The notes beneath the pieces were generated by a model. It made no database searches. It was not told the DNA's origin and saw nothing but the letters and a program-made list of their open reading frames with translations. 64,000 nt of DNA, taken from NCBI RefSeq assembly GCF_013407595.1, contig NZ_JABEKX010000001.1:452522-516521 (forward strand), in the 5' to 3' direction. This document shows, in pieces, positions 1 to 8,763 of the stretch. Each line of letters begins with the position of its first letter. Within the stretch, counting starts at the first letter, position 1. The position numbers were made by a program, and so were the translations under genes. Source of the DNA: Lacticaseibacillus absianus. Lineage in GTDB: Bacteria > Bacillota > Bacilli > Lactobacillales > Lactobacillaceae.

Positions 1-1
1 G

Positions 2-592
2 GTCTTGGTGCCGTTCATCGTGTGGTTGGTGTTCCACCAACGCCCAGAGCGCAAGAGCTTCTTGGCGATCCTGATTTGTATGGTCGGGATGGGCTTTTTG
101 ACCAACGTCTTCACTCAGGGGTTCGCCTTGCACATCGGGGACGCGCTGACCATCGTCTCGGCGGTGTTCTACGCCGGCCAGATCGTCTACTTCGGGATGG
201 CAGACGGCACGCCGCCGTGGACGCTCGCCTTCATGCTGGGCGTGACGCAGGGCGTGTTCGGCGCGCTGTGGTCACTGCTGTTCGAGCGCGGCGCGTACGC
301 GGCGATCGACTGGTCCGCCGGGCTGCCACCGGTGATCATCCTCGGGGTGGTCTCATCGTTTGGCGCCCAGACGCTGCAGCTGGTCGGCCAGCGGTTCACC
401 GACCCCACGCCGGCGGGGCTGATCCTGATGACCGAGTCGATGTTCGGGACGCTGTTCTCCGTCGTGCTCGGCTTCGAGCCGTTCACGGCGAGCCTGCTGA
501 TCGGCGGCTCACTGATCGTTTTGGCCCTGCTGACGATGCAGGTGGGGCTGCGCCGCCTGTGGCCGTTTCGACAGCGCGTCCGTGACCACTGA
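2..592 (+). CDS. EamA/DMT-family transporter, C-terminal part
   Basis: The frame is open from the left edge, so the start lies outside the window; about 196 residues remain, ending at a TGA. What is visible is a run of about five to six hydrophobic segments with short loops, with the pattern of the second half of a drug/metabolite transporter: GLILMTES followed by GGSLIVLALL near the end is typical of the second EamA repeat. Complete members have ten membrane helices. Such proteins export small metabolites or amino acids; the substrate cannot be told here. No linked gene follows, because the next stretch is a palindromic repeat. Confidence 0.8.
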   Translation, partial: VLVPFIVWLVFHQRPERKSFLAILICMVGMGFLTNVFTQGFALHIGDALTIVSAVFYAGQIVYFGMADGTPPWTLAFMLGVTQGVFGALWSLLFERGAYAAIDWSAGLPPVIILGVVSSFGAQTLQLVGQRFTDPTPAGLILMTESMFGTLFSVVLGFEPFTASLLIGGSLIVLALLTMQVGLRRLWPFRQRVRDH

Positions 593-603
593 CTTGACGC
601 TTA

Positions 604-772
604 CAAGGGGCTGTGCCATAACGCGGTTTTAGCCCAGAGTATAAGAGCGATCCCCTGAAAAACCCGAACTTAGGTTTTGCAGGGGATCGCTCTTATACGG
701 CTAGGGCGTTGCGTTATGGCACGTAACGTTCTGGAATAGTCGTGCCACCAGAGGTTATGGCACAGCCCCTTG
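604..772. repeat. Palindromic MITE-like element
   Basis: Outer arms 604-622 and 754-772 are perfect 19-nt inverted repeats (CAAGGGGCTGTGCCATAAC and its complement). Nested inside, 640-657 and 680-697 form a perfect 18-bp inverted repeat around a loop that itself contains AAAACC/GGTTTT. A further partial copy of the arm (GTTATGGCAC) lies at 713-722. No coding frame fits it. The ends beginning GGGGCTGTGCCATAA resemble insertion-sequence terminal repeats, so a miniature inverted-repeat transposable element is the best guess. No clear target duplication is seen. Confidence 0.7.
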
Positions 773-880
773 TCGTCTCGTGATGGGCGCTGTCCGCGTG
801 ATAGGGGCGTGGTTGGGGGGCAAAAAGGGCGTCGATCAGCCGGAGTTTGTGACGTTCTCATGAACGTCTCATCAAATTGC

Positions 881-908
881 TTGACATTATGCCACAGTCT
901 TGTAAGCT
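881..908 (+). promoter_or_regulatory. Promoter of the epimerase operon
   Basis: TTGACA at 881-886 is a perfect -35; TAAGCT at 903-908 is a moderate -10 with 16-bp spacing. It lies about 36 bp before the TTG start at 945. The stretch 773-880 between the repeat and this promoter shows nothing I can recognise. Confidence 0.6.
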
Positions 909-944
909 GAGTTAAATTTGACTTTCAGGATCGGAGGGATCGCT

Positions 945-2033
945 TTGCAGATCACCACAGTTACGGCTCACCAGATGACCCTTCAGTTGCGCCAGCCCGC
1001 CACGGTCACCTTTGCCACGTTTTCCACCATCCCTAGCCTGCTCGTACGGGTCGAGACGGACACCGGATTGGTCGGTTACGGGGAGGCCAATCCCGTCGAG
1101 CAAGTCACCGGCGAGACTTGCGCCACTGAGCGCGCCGCCTTGGCGGTGTTGGCCCCGGTACTAGTCGGGCAGGACCCGCTGGCGATCGAACGGGCGCACC
1201 GCTTGATGGACGCTGCCTTGATCGGACACACGGCGTTGAAGGCCGGGATCGATCTGGCGCTATACGATCTGTTGGGCAAACAGGCCCAGCTCCCGCTCTA
1301 CCGGCTGCTGGGCGGCAACACCGACCGGGTGACGACAGACATCACGGTGATGCTCAACGCCGTCGACGTGATGGTGGCCGAGGCCGAGCAGCGTGTTGCC
1401 GAAGGGTTCACGCAGTTGAAGATCAAGACAGGCGTGGATGAGGCACACGACGTCGCGGTCGTCACCGGGATCCTGGCCGCCGTGCCCTCAACGGTGTCGC
1501 TCAAGCTGGACGCGAATCAGGGGTGGACCCCGAAGCAGACGATCCGCTTCATGAACCGCTTCGATGCGCCGAACCTGACGATCATCGAGCAGCCGTTGCC
1601 GGCCGCTGACCACGTCGGGAACCAGCTGATCCGGCCGCAGATCAGCCAGACGCTGATGCTGGATGAGCAGGTCCACAGCCCCGCGGACGCCGCAGCGGCG
1701 GTGGCCGCGGGCGAATGCGATGCGATCAACATCAAGCTGATGAAGTCGGCCGGGTTGTACGGGGCTGAGGGGATCAACCGGGTCGCAGAAGCAGCGGGGC
1801 GCCCCTGCATGATCGGCTGCATGGCCGAGAGCCGCATCGGGATCACGGCGGCGGTGCATTTTGCCGCGGCCCACGCCAACGTGCGCCACTGCGACCTAGA
1901 CGCCGTCTTATTGTTGGAAGAGACACCGTGGCTGAGCGGTGGCTTCACTCAGGTGGGCGAGCAGATGATCCTCAGTGACGCCCCCGGGTTGGGGCTGACG
2001 GTGGATGAGGAGGCGTTCCATGACGACCTTTGA
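945..2033 (+). CDS. Dipeptide epimerase (enolase superfamily)
   Basis: Predicted L-Ala-D/L-Glu-type or other dipeptide epimerase, 362 residues, cytoplasmic. It has an N-terminal lid domain and a (beta/alpha)7-beta barrel. The superfamily's catalytic set is visible: K159-x-K161 (LKIKTG), metal ligands D189 (LDANQGW), E215 (IIEQP) and D240 (LDEQ), and K264 (INIKLMKSAG). The TTG start at 945 is chosen because GGAGGG at 933-938 lies six bases upstream; a TTG at 918 has no ribosome site. The gene overlaps the start of the next gene, so the two are translationally coupled. Known family members interconvert murein-derived or other dipeptides; the exact dipeptide is unknown. Confidence 0.85.
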   Translation: MQITTVTAHQMTLQLRQPATVTFATFSTIPSLLVRVETDTGLVGYGEANPVEQVTGETCATERAALAVLAPVLVGQDPLAIERAHRLMDAALIGHTALKAGIDLALYDLLGKQAQLPLYRLLGGNTDRVTTDITVMLNAVDVMVAEAEQRVAEGFTQLKIKTGVDEAHDVAVVTGILAAVPSTVSLKLDANQGWTPKQTIRFMNRFDAPNLTIIEQPLPAADHVGNQLIRPQISQTLMLDEQVHSPADAAAAVAAGECDAINIKLMKSAGLYGAEGINRVAEAAGRPCMIGCMAESRIGITAAVHFAAAHANVRHCDLDAVLLLEETPWLSGGFTQVGEQMILSDAPGLGLTVDEEAFHDDL

Positions 2034-4047
2034 GTTCTACCAAAGCGGGATCCGCGAGGCGACGTTCACCGTTGAGGCGGCGCACACAGCCGTCAACGGG
2101 CGGCCGCTGACCGATGCCGACTGGCGCTTCTGGGCAAGCTGGGCTCACTTTGATTTGGCACGCTGGTTCGCCGACTGGGCGGACCAGCCGCTGCCCCCGG
2201 CCGTTGACGGCGTGATCACCGCCCATGGCCAACGGTACGTTGCGACCGACGACCCGCACTGTTGGCAGCAGCGGGCCGCACGGCCGGCGGTGAACCTGAT
2301 CGTGGCCGCCGGGCGCGTGGTCGGATGCGAGACGACGAGCAATTCGCTGACTAGCGTCGTGATCCAGCCGGCCCATGTGGCGCTGTCGAGCTTGCGCCAC
2401 TGGCAGCAAGCCGGGTTGTTACTGCAGACGCCGGCTCCGTTGCCGGCCCCGCAAGAAGCGCGCGTGCCGATGACTGACGGGGTCGAGCTGGCGACGACCG
2501 TTCAGCTACCGGCGACGCCGGGCCCGGTGGGCACGGTGTTCATGCGCACGCCGTACGGGCGCCAACTGTACGCGCAGGGATTGACGCATTTTGCCCAGCG
2601 CGGCTTTGCGGTGGTGATCCAAGACGTGCGCGGGCGCAACGACTCCGACGGGGTGTGGCAGCCGATGGTGCACGAAGAGGCCGATGGCGCAGATGCGCTG
2701 GCGTGGATCGCCGCCCAGCCTTGGAGCAGCGGCAAGGTCGGGATGTTCGGGGGGTCGTACTCCGGTGGGGTGCAATGGGCCGCGGCGGCTAGTCGCAGCC
2801 CGCACCTGACGGCGATGATCAGCCAGGTCACCTCAGGCGGGCCGTTCGATGACATGTTTTACCGCAACGGAGCCCCGCTGTCGGCGGTGGCCTCGTGGCT
2901 GTTCGCGACGGACGAGCGGTATTTTGACCCGGCCAAGATGCAGCGCACCGATTGGGATGAGCTGCTAAAAGTCCGGCCGTTGCGCGATATCCCGGTCGCG
3001 GGGCTTGGCCACGAGATCCCGGGGTACTCGCAGATCACGGCGCATCAGGATTATGACGCCTGGCATCAGGCGATGGACTGGCCGACCCGTGTTACCGGGA
3101 TGACAGTGCCGGTGTTGATCCAAAGCGGCTGGTACGATGACGACGGCATCGGCACCACCGATGCACTGCAAGCCACCGCGGGCTACCCGGCGGGGCGCCA
3201 ACGCGTGATCCTCGGCCCCTGGCTGCATGGCGGCAATGCCCAGTACGATCTCGGCCCGATCCACCTCGGCCCGCACGCCCTGCGCTTCGACCTCGACTTG
3301 ATCCATCAGCAGTGGTTCGACCACTGGCTCAACGGGTTCGATAACGGCGTCGAGCAGGGGCCGACCGTCGAGTACTACGTGGTCCACGCCGACCGCTGGA
3401 TGACGGCCGCCACCTTCCCGCCGTCGGGGACCCCGCGGACCTGGCACCTCGATGCGACGACTGCGGCCCTGACGCCGAGCCAGCCACAACAGGCCGCCAG
3501 CTTGCAGTTCGACTATGATCCGAGCGACCCGACCCCGCAGCTGCTGGACGTCAGCGCCAACGAGTTCGAGTACCCCAACGATTACGCGGCGGTCGAAGCA
3601 CGGCCAGATGTGGTCAGCTTCACCTCGACGCCGTTGGCGGCGCCGCTAGTGATCGCCGGTTGGTTCGACGTCGAGTTCGACGCGGCCTCCAGCGCGGTCA
3701 ACACCGATTGGGTGGTGCGCCTGACCGACGTGACCCCGAGCGGTGAGAGCCTGAGCATCGCCGATCAGGTGATGAACGCGCGCTTCCGCGCCGGGTTGGC
3801 GCACCCGAGCCTGCTGACGCCGGGGCAGGTCGAGCACTACCACCTGCAGACGCAAAAAACGGCGTACCAACTGGCCGCCGGACACCGGCTGCGGCTGGAC
3901 ATTGCCAGTGCGGCCGATCACCTGATCTTTCCGAACAGCAATACCGCCGCGGGGGTCGAAGGCCTGACGTCGGTGGTCGCGCACCAGACCATCGTGACCG
4001 GCCCGGCCGCTCACAGCGCGGTGCACTTCACTGAGATCAGCCTGTGA
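2020..4047 (+). CDS. CocE/NonD-family hydrolase (X-Pro peptidase-like)
   Basis: 675-residue alpha/beta hydrolase of the CocE/peptidase S15 group. The N-terminal 150 residues are not typical of the catalytic fold and may be a family-specific cap; the hydrolase part begins near the MTDGVELATTV segment. The nucleophile elbow GGSYSGG places Ser at residue 246; YDDDGIG and the later LHGG fit the Asp and His of the triad; the C-terminal beta-rich domain matches the PepX C-terminal jelly roll. The ATG at 2020 has GAGGAGG upstream and overlaps the end of the epimerase gene by 14 bases. Members cleave esters, acylated amino acids or X-prolyl peptides. The coupling to a dipeptide epimerase suggests a peptide-like substrate (inference). 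Confidence 0.8.
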   Translation: MTTFEFYQSGIREATFTVEAAHTAVNGRPLTDADWRFWASWAHFDLARWFADWADQPLPPAVDGVITAHGQRYVATDDPHCWQQRAARPAVNLIVAAGRVVGCETTSNSLTSVVIQPAHVALSSLRHWQQAGLLLQTPAPLPAPQEARVPMTDGVELATTVQLPATPGPVGTVFMRTPYGRQLYAQGLTHFAQRGFAVVIQDVRGRNDSDGVWQPMVHEEADGADALAWIAAQPWSSGKVGMFGGSYSGGVQWAAAASRSPHLTAMISQVTSGGPFDDMFYRNGAPLSAVASWLFATDERYFDPAKMQRTDWDELLKVRPLRDIPVAGLGHEIPGYSQITAHQDYDAWHQAMDWPTRVTGMTVPVLIQSGWYDDDGIGTTDALQATAGYPAGRQRVILGPWLHGGNAQYDLGPIHLGPHALRFDLDLIHQQWFDHWLNGFDNGVEQGPTVEYYVVHADRWMTAATFPPSGTPRTWHLDATTAALTPSQPQQAASLQFDYDPSDPTPQLLDVSANEFEYPNDYAAVEARPDVVSFTSTPLAAPLVIAGWFDVEFDAASSAVNTDWVVRLTDVTPSGESLSIADQVMNARFRAGLAHPSLLTPGQVEHYHLQTQKTAYQLAAGHRLRLDIASAADHLIFPNSNTAAGVEGLTSVVAHQTIVTGPAAHSAVHFTEISL

Positions 4048-4283
4048 GGCGCTCGGTGCTGCTATTTCCCGCGCTGACGAGTGCACCGGCGATCACGGCG
4101 GTGCGGGCGCAGCATGATCCGCTGGCGGCACCCCACTGACGCTCGACTTTGCCGGCCCCGGTGCTGGCGGCCAGCCTCGATTGGTCGGCGCTGGCTGGCC
4201 GGGCCCGGATCGACCGGGTCGCGATCGCCCACATCCTGCCCAATAACGATTCGGCGGTCTTCGCCGAGTTGCCGCTGGGCTGA
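4044..4283 (+). pseudogene. Decayed 2'-5' RNA ligase-family gene
   Basis: A GTG overlapping the previous stop opens a frame starting RRSVLLFPAL and reaching AQHDPLAAPH, then stopping at TGA 4137-4139. The same frame resumes and ends IDRVAIAHILPNNDSAVFAELPLG before TGA 4281-4283. These two pieces look like the N- and C-terminal ends of small LigT/2'-5' RNA ligase-like proteins of lactobacilli (normally about 170-190 residues), with most of the middle, including the HxT motifs, deleted. It was probably the third gene of the operon. The family assignment rests on sequence feel, not on a search. Confidence 0.55.
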
Positions 4284-4291
4284 CGCAACAC

Positions 4292-4333
4292 CCCAAAAAC
4301 GGGATCAGCGCTGTGGCTGGTCCCGTTTTTGGG
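4292..4333. terminator. Bidirectional terminator
   Basis: CCCAAAAACGGGA at 4292-4304 pairs perfectly with 4321-4333, giving A-rich and T-rich flanks on either strand. It separates the epimerase operon from the convergent membrane-protein gene. Confidence 0.7.
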
Positions 4334-4342
4334 TCCGATCGG

Positions 4343-5167
4343 TCATTGGTCGGCGTCGTGCTTGCGCCGCTTCCGCAGCAGATCGGCCAGTGCGGCGATC
4401 TCGGCGGCGCTGGTGCGCGTGTCATTCAGGTGCAGGTGGGGAAAGCTGCGGAGCAACCGGCGCTGGACGTAGCTCAGGCGCGGCAGCTTCTCTCGGCGCG
4501 CCGCGCTCGTGCGGTACTGGTCGAGCCACGGGTACTCCTGCTCGAGCTTGGCCCCGGTTGCCGCTGCCTTGGCCCGCAGCTCCTGCTTGGTCGCCTCGAT
4601 CGTGTCGCCGATCCGCTTGGTCGCGGCACCGAATGCCAGCAAGTTGGCCAGGGTGAAGCCGAAGTCGAACATCAAGCCGGCGATCAAGGCGAAGGCGGCA
4701 AACATCCCGTAGGTCGTGTCAATGTGGCCGACGACCTGGGCGACCAGGGGGTGCAACCACTTGATCAACGCGACGACGCCCAGCCCCCAGAAGGCGGAGA
4801 TCGGCAGGGCGACGCGCCCGTTGAGGTTCAGTGGCACGTTGCTGTAATCCCACCAGCGCGCGTGAAACAGCCGCTCCATCAGCCAGGACGTCACGTATTC
4901 GATCACGGTGATCACCAGCGCCGAGCCGAGGTACAGCGCAAGCAGGTTATCCCGCCACGGCGCCAACAGGGTGAGGACTGCGGTCATCGAGAAGCCGTAG
5001 ACGGGGATCACCGGGCCGGTGAGGAAGCCGGAGTTGACCCACCGGCGTTTTTGGACGCTGACATAGGCACTTTCCCAGAGCCAGCCGACGAACCCGTAGG
5101 CAAAAAAGTACAGCACCCAGGTCGTGAACCCTTGTTCAAGTTGAAGCAGTTGCGCGGCGTGTGACAT
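4343..5167 (-). CDS. CmpB-type putative ABC transporter permease family membrane protein
   Basis: 274-residue integral membrane protein. The first half carries several hydrophobic helices with conserved pieces FVGWLWES, GPVIPVYG and WWDYSNVPLNLNGRV, which characterise the ABC_trans_CmpB (PF06541) group; the C-terminal 80 residues are basic and soluble. These proteins are called putative permeases, but no transport function is established that I know of. The start at 5167 is preceded by AAGGAGG on the minus strand and gives MSHAAQLLQL. The gene is divergent from the alkylation-repair gene. Confidence 0.75.
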   Translation of the reverse strand: MSHAAQLLQLEQGFTTWVLYFFAYGFVGWLWESAYVSVQKRRWVNSGFLTGPVIPVYGFSMTAVLTLLAPWRDNLLALYLGSALVITVIEYVTSWLMERLFHARWWDYSNVPLNLNGRVALPISAFWGLGVVALIKWLHPLVAQVVGHIDTTYGMFAAFALIAGLMFDFGFTLANLLAFGAATKRIGDTIEATKQELRAKAAATGAKLEQEYPWLDQYRTSAARREKLPRLSYVQRRLLRSFPHLHLNDTRTSAAEIAALADLLRKRRKHDADQ

Positions 5168-5224
5168 GGTGATCCCTCCTTGCCGCCAGTGTAGCACGCC
5201 CGCACACACGCCGCCAAGCCCGTC

Positions 5225-5233
5225 TGGTATGAT
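5225..5233 (+). promoter_or_regulatory. Extended -10 promoter element
   Basis: TGG-TATGAT, an extended -10 element 28 bp before the start of the alkylation-repair gene; no good -35 is visible 17 bp upstream. Confidence 0.5.
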
Positions 5234-5261
5234 GAGACATAACGATCAGGAGGTAGACGAG

Positions 5262-5897
5262 ATGCAATTCGAATTACATGGTGAGCCCGGCAAGGTGATC
5301 CCGATGGCCCAGTATATGAAGGGTCAGTTCCCGTTCGTCGGCGTACAGACGGTGGCCCGCCGTCAGCAGAGCAAGCCGTTGCTGCTGGCGGCCCGCACGG
5401 CACCGGTGTCTGAGGTGCTGGACTGGGTGCGCGCCTTGTCTGCCCGCACCGAGCGGGAGTACCAGTACGTCGCGTACGACCTGGCGAGCAGCGTCGTTCG
5501 GCGGCTGAGCTGGCCGGAGCTACGATCATTGGTCCCACTGATCACGGTACGGCCGTGGTGGGATACCGTCGACGGCTGGCGGGCGGTGTACGGCGAGTAC
5601 ATCCGGGCACACCCATTGCGTAAGCGCGACGTGTTCGCCCAGTTTGCCGGTCAGCCGGACTTTTGGCTGCGCCGCGTGGCGATCACCCTGCAGCTGATGG
5701 AGAAGGGGAACACAGACCGGCACCTGCTGACGACGGCGATCGTCGCCGACGCCGAGACGGATGAATTCTTCATCCAAAAAGCGATCGGGTGGGCGCTGCG
5801 CCAATACAGCAAGACGGACCCCGCCTGGGTGCGCGCCTTCCTAGCGACGCACGCCCTCAGCCGGCTGGCGGTCCGCGAGGCCAGCAAGTTCTTATGA
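5262..5897 (+). CDS. DNA alkylation repair protein (AlkD-like, HEAT-like repeats)
   Basis: 211-residue soluble all-helical protein. The pattern YQYVAYDLASSVVRRL, WWDTVDGWRAVYG and WLRRVAITLQL, followed by FFIQKAIGWALRQYSK and HALSRLAVREASK, matches the DNA_alkylation (PF08713) family of HEAT-like glycosylases that remove N3- and N7-alkylated purines. The Trp-Asp of WWDTVD and the Arg of WALRQY are in the positions of the DNA-lesion pocket. The ATG at 5262 has CAGGAGGT seven bases upstream. It is a single gene, followed after 63 bases by an MFS gene. Confidence 0.85.
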   Translation: MQFELHGEPGKVIPMAQYMKGQFPFVGVQTVARRQQSKPLLLAARTAPVSEVLDWVRALSARTEREYQYVAYDLASSVVRRLSWPELRSLVPLITVRPWWDTVDGWRAVYGEYIRAHPLRKRDVFAQFAGQPDFWLRRVAITLQLMEKGNTDRHLLTTAIVADAETDEFFIQKAIGWALRQYSKTDPAWVRAFLATHALSRLAVREASKFL

Positions 5898-5960
5898 CCT
5901 TGCGCCGCGTGACGATTAGGTGTTGAATGGAAGACGCACACTTGAAAGAAGGGCTTCCTG

Positions 5961-7430
5961 TTGTCTAAGCGTCAGATCACGATCGTCACCCTTGCCTTAC
6001 TGCTATCCAACGCAATGAGCGGCCTCGATGCCACCATCGTCAACACCGCCTTGCCGGCGATCATCGCCGATCTGCACGGCCTGCGGTGGATGGCGTGGAT
6101 CGTCGCGGTGTTCCTGCTGGGGACCGCGGTGTCGACGCTGCTGTGGAGCAAACTCGGCGAGCGCATCGGCAACAAGGCCAGCTACCAGCTCGCCGCGGTG
6201 TTCTTCGTGGTCGGATCGCTTCTGCAGGGGCTCGCACCGAACATGTTGACGCTGATCCTCGCCCGCGGTCTGGCCGGCCTCGGCAACGGCGGCATGGTGT
6301 CACTCCCGTACATTATCTATGCTGACCTCTACGCGCGGCCGCGTCAGCGCATGCAGGTGCTCGGCTTCGTCAGCGCCAGCTACAGCGCGGCGACGATCAT
6401 CGGCCCACTCGTCGGTGGAGCGATCGTCGATACGCTGTCGTGGCACTGGGTATTCTACTTGAATGTCCCGATCGGGCTGCTGTCGGCGGTGCTGGTCCAG
6501 GTTTTTTACCGCCAGCCACGGCGGCCACGGCCGAGTGGCCCGACGGACACGCTGGGCGCTGGCTTGATGGTGCTCGGGTTGATCAGCCTGCTGGGTGGGA
6601 TCGAGCTGATCGGGACCGCCAGTGCGCTGGCGGTGGCCGGTTGTCTGGTCGTCGCGCTAGGGGCCTTCGGCGGCTTGGTGCACGTCGAGCGGCGGGCCAG
6701 CGACCCGATCATCCCCGGCCGGCTGTTTCACGACCGGGCGCTGGTCGTGGATTTTGCCTTGTTCACCCTGATCTGGGGCGCCTTCGTCGGCTTCTTGACC
6801 TACAGTCCAATGTGGGCGCAGGGGTTGATCGGCACTACGGCGCTGATCGGCGGGGCGACGCAGATCCCGAGCTCGATCACGGATTTTTTCGGTTCTGAAG
6901 CGGTGCCTGAGCTGCGCCGGCGCTTCTCGCCCCACCAGGTGGTCGGGCTGGGGATCATCACCTTGATCATTGCCTTCGTGCTGATGGTCGGCGCAGGGGT
7001 GCACGCGCCGTACTGGCTGCTGTTGGTCGCCGGGGCCTTCGAGGGCTTCGGCAACGGGGCTTGCTTCAATGAGTTGCAGGTCAAAGTGCAACAAGACGCT
7101 GCGCCGGCGGATGTGCCGGTGGCGACGAGCTTCTCGTTTCTTATTCGGATGCTCAGCCAGACGTTCACCACGGCGATCTTCGGTCTGCTGATGAACCGCG
7201 CGCTGGCGCGGGGCATCGCGCACGCTAAGGACCACATCACGATGGCGATGATGAACAAGCTGTCCGATGCGGCCAGCCGCAGCGCCTTACCGCAGCACCT
7301 GCTGCCGCAGATGCGGGCGATCCTGCACGGTGGCTTGCACCAGATCATGGGCCTGTCGCTCGCGCTGATGCTGGTCGCCGGGGCGATCAACTGGTGGGCG
7401 CAGCGGCAGGCGCGCCTGGGCCAGGCTTGA
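5961..7430 (+). CDS. MFS drug exporter, DHA2 (EmrB/QacA) type
   Basis: 489-residue membrane protein with about 14 predicted helices, the number expected of the DHA2 family. Helix 1 carries SGLDATIVNTALPAI, the loop after helix 2 has a motif-A-like WSKLGERIGNKASYQ, and helix 5 has the antiporter motif-C-like GPLVGGAIVD. These proteins expel toxic organic compounds in exchange for protons; the substrate is unknown. The TTG start at 5961 follows GAAAGAAGG. The spacing of 63 bases after the alkylation gene allows co-transcription. Confidence 0.85.
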   Translation: MSKRQITIVTLALLLSNAMSGLDATIVNTALPAIIADLHGLRWMAWIVAVFLLGTAVSTLLWSKLGERIGNKASYQLAAVFFVVGSLLQGLAPNMLTLILARGLAGLGNGGMVSLPYIIYADLYARPRQRMQVLGFVSASYSAATIIGPLVGGAIVDTLSWHWVFYLNVPIGLLSAVLVQVFYRQPRRPRPSGPTDTLGAGLMVLGLISLLGGIELIGTASALAVAGCLVVALGAFGGLVHVERRASDPIIPGRLFHDRALVVDFALFTLIWGAFVGFLTYSPMWAQGLIGTTALIGGATQIPSSITDFFGSEAVPELRRRFSPHQVVGLGIITLIIAFVLMVGAGVHAPYWLLLVAGAFEGFGNGACFNELQVKVQQDAAPADVPVATSFSFLIRMLSQTFTTAIFGLLMNRALARGIAHAKDHITMAMMNKLSDAASRSALPQHLLPQMRAILHGGLHQIMGLSLALMLVAGAINWWAQRQARLGQA

Positions 7431-7433
7431 CCG

Positions 7434-7485
7434 CCCAAAAAAGCTCGTGGACGCAGCGTTAGCCGTGTTCACGAGCTTTTTTGGG
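7434..7485. terminator. Bidirectional terminator
   Basis: CCCAAAAAAGCTCGTG (7434-7449) pairs with 7470-7485. It serves both the MFS gene on the plus strand and pepT on the minus strand. Confidence 0.85.
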
Positions 7486-7499
7486 GTCAAAGCGCGGCG

Positions 7500-8732
7500 T
7501 CAGTTCACCGCGAGTTGTGCAAGGTGTACGAGGGTCTCTGCCAACTTGCCCATCGCCTCGGTCGAGACGCACTCATAGGGGCCGTGGAAGTTGATCCCGC
7601 CGTTGAACAGGTTCGGCGTCGGGATGCCAAGGTAGGTGATCTTCGAGCCGTCCGTGCCACCGCGAAAGGGCAGGTAGTGCGGCGTCAGCCCGGCGGCTTC
7701 GATCGCGCGCTCCGCCAGGGTGAGGGGCGTGCGGTCTCGGTCGATGATGTCAGCCATGTTGTAGTATTGGTCCTTCATCGTCACCGCGTAGCGTGGGGTA
7801 TCGCCTGCAGCGTTGAGGGTATCGATGACTTTCGCGAACGCGGCCTTGCGCGCGTCGAACTCGGCGCGATCGAACGCGCGGATGATATACGTCAGGGTCG
7901 CGGTCTGGATCGTCCCGCTGAAGTCATGCAGCAGGTAGAACCCTTCCCGCCCCGCGGTGTACTCGGGTCGCTCGAAGCGCGGCAGGGCAGCGTCGAGCTG
8001 CTCGGCCAACGTGATCGCATTGACCATCAGATCCTTGGCTTCACCGGGGTGGACCGAGGTCCTGGTGACGGTCACGACCGCCTGCGCCGCGTTGAAGGTC
8101 TCGTACTCGATCTGGCCGAGGTCACCGTTATCCAGGGTGTAGGCCCAGTCGGTGGCGAATCCCTTGGCGTCGAACCGGTCGGCGCCGGCCCCGATCTCTT
8201 CGTCGGGCCCGAACGCGAGCTTGATCTCGCCGTGGGCGACTGCCGGATGCGCCTGTAAGTAGCGGACGGCAGCGATGGCGGCGGCGATGCCCGCCTTATC
8301 GTCAACACCCAGCAGCGTGGTCCCGTCGCCGGTGATCAGGGTCTGGCCGAAGTACTGGCGCAAGGCGGGGAACGCCGTGGTGTCGAGGCGTAGGCCGTTG
8401 GCGAACACGATCGGCTCGCCGGTGTAATTGGGGTGCAGCTGTGGCCGCACCTGGTCGGCCGGGTAATCGGCGGTGTCCAAGTGGGCGATCCAGCCAATGC
8501 TGGGCGCTGGCGCGTCGGTCGTGGCTGGCAGCGTGGCGGTGACATAGCCGTTGGCGGGATCGAGGCGGACATCCACCAGGGCCATCGCGGTCAGCTGGGC
8601 GACCAGCGCCGAGGCGAGCTCGGTCTGGCCGGGCGTCGACGGCACGCGGTCGGCATGGCGCTCATCCGAGCGTGTGTTGATCTGAACATAGCGGAGAAAG
8701 TCTGCCTGCAGGGTCGAGAGGTCTAATTCCAT
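7500..8732 (-). CDS. pepT: Peptidase T (tripeptide aminopeptidase)
   Basis: 410-residue cytosolic zinc peptidase of family M20B, which removes the N-terminal residue of tripeptides. Visible motifs in order: GWIAHLDTAD with the metal-binding HxD, TTLLGVDDKAG with the bridging Asp, GPDEEIGAG with the catalytic Glu pair, and the C-terminal FRGGTDGSKITYLGIPTPN with the last metal ligand regions. Length equals the family norm (about 410). The ATG at 8732 is preceded by GAAGAAGTG; longer upstream frames lack homology. The neighbour upstream is an aminotransferase gene in the same direction, 31 bases away, so amino-acid metabolism may be coordinated. Confidence 0.93.
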   Translation of the reverse strand: MELDLSTLQADFLRYVQINTRSDERHADRVPSTPGQTELASALVAQLTAMALVDVRLDPANGYVTATLPATTDAPAPSIGWIAHLDTADYPADQVRPQLHPNYTGEPIVFANGLRLDTTAFPALRQYFGQTLITGDGTTLLGVDDKAGIAAAIAAVRYLQAHPAVAHGEIKLAFGPDEEIGAGADRFDAKGFATDWAYTLDNGDLGQIEYETFNAAQAVVTVTRTSVHPGEAKDLMVNAITLAEQLDAALPRFERPEYTAGREGFYLLHDFSGTIQTATLTYIIRAFDRAEFDARKAAFAKVIDTLNAAGDTPRYAVTMKDQYYNMADIIDRDRTPLTLAERAIEAAGLTPHYLPFRGGTDGSKITYLGIPTPNLFNGGINFHGPYECVSTEAMGKLAETLVHLAQLAVN

Positions 8733-8763
8733 TCTAATCACTTCTTCATCATTGATACCGTGA

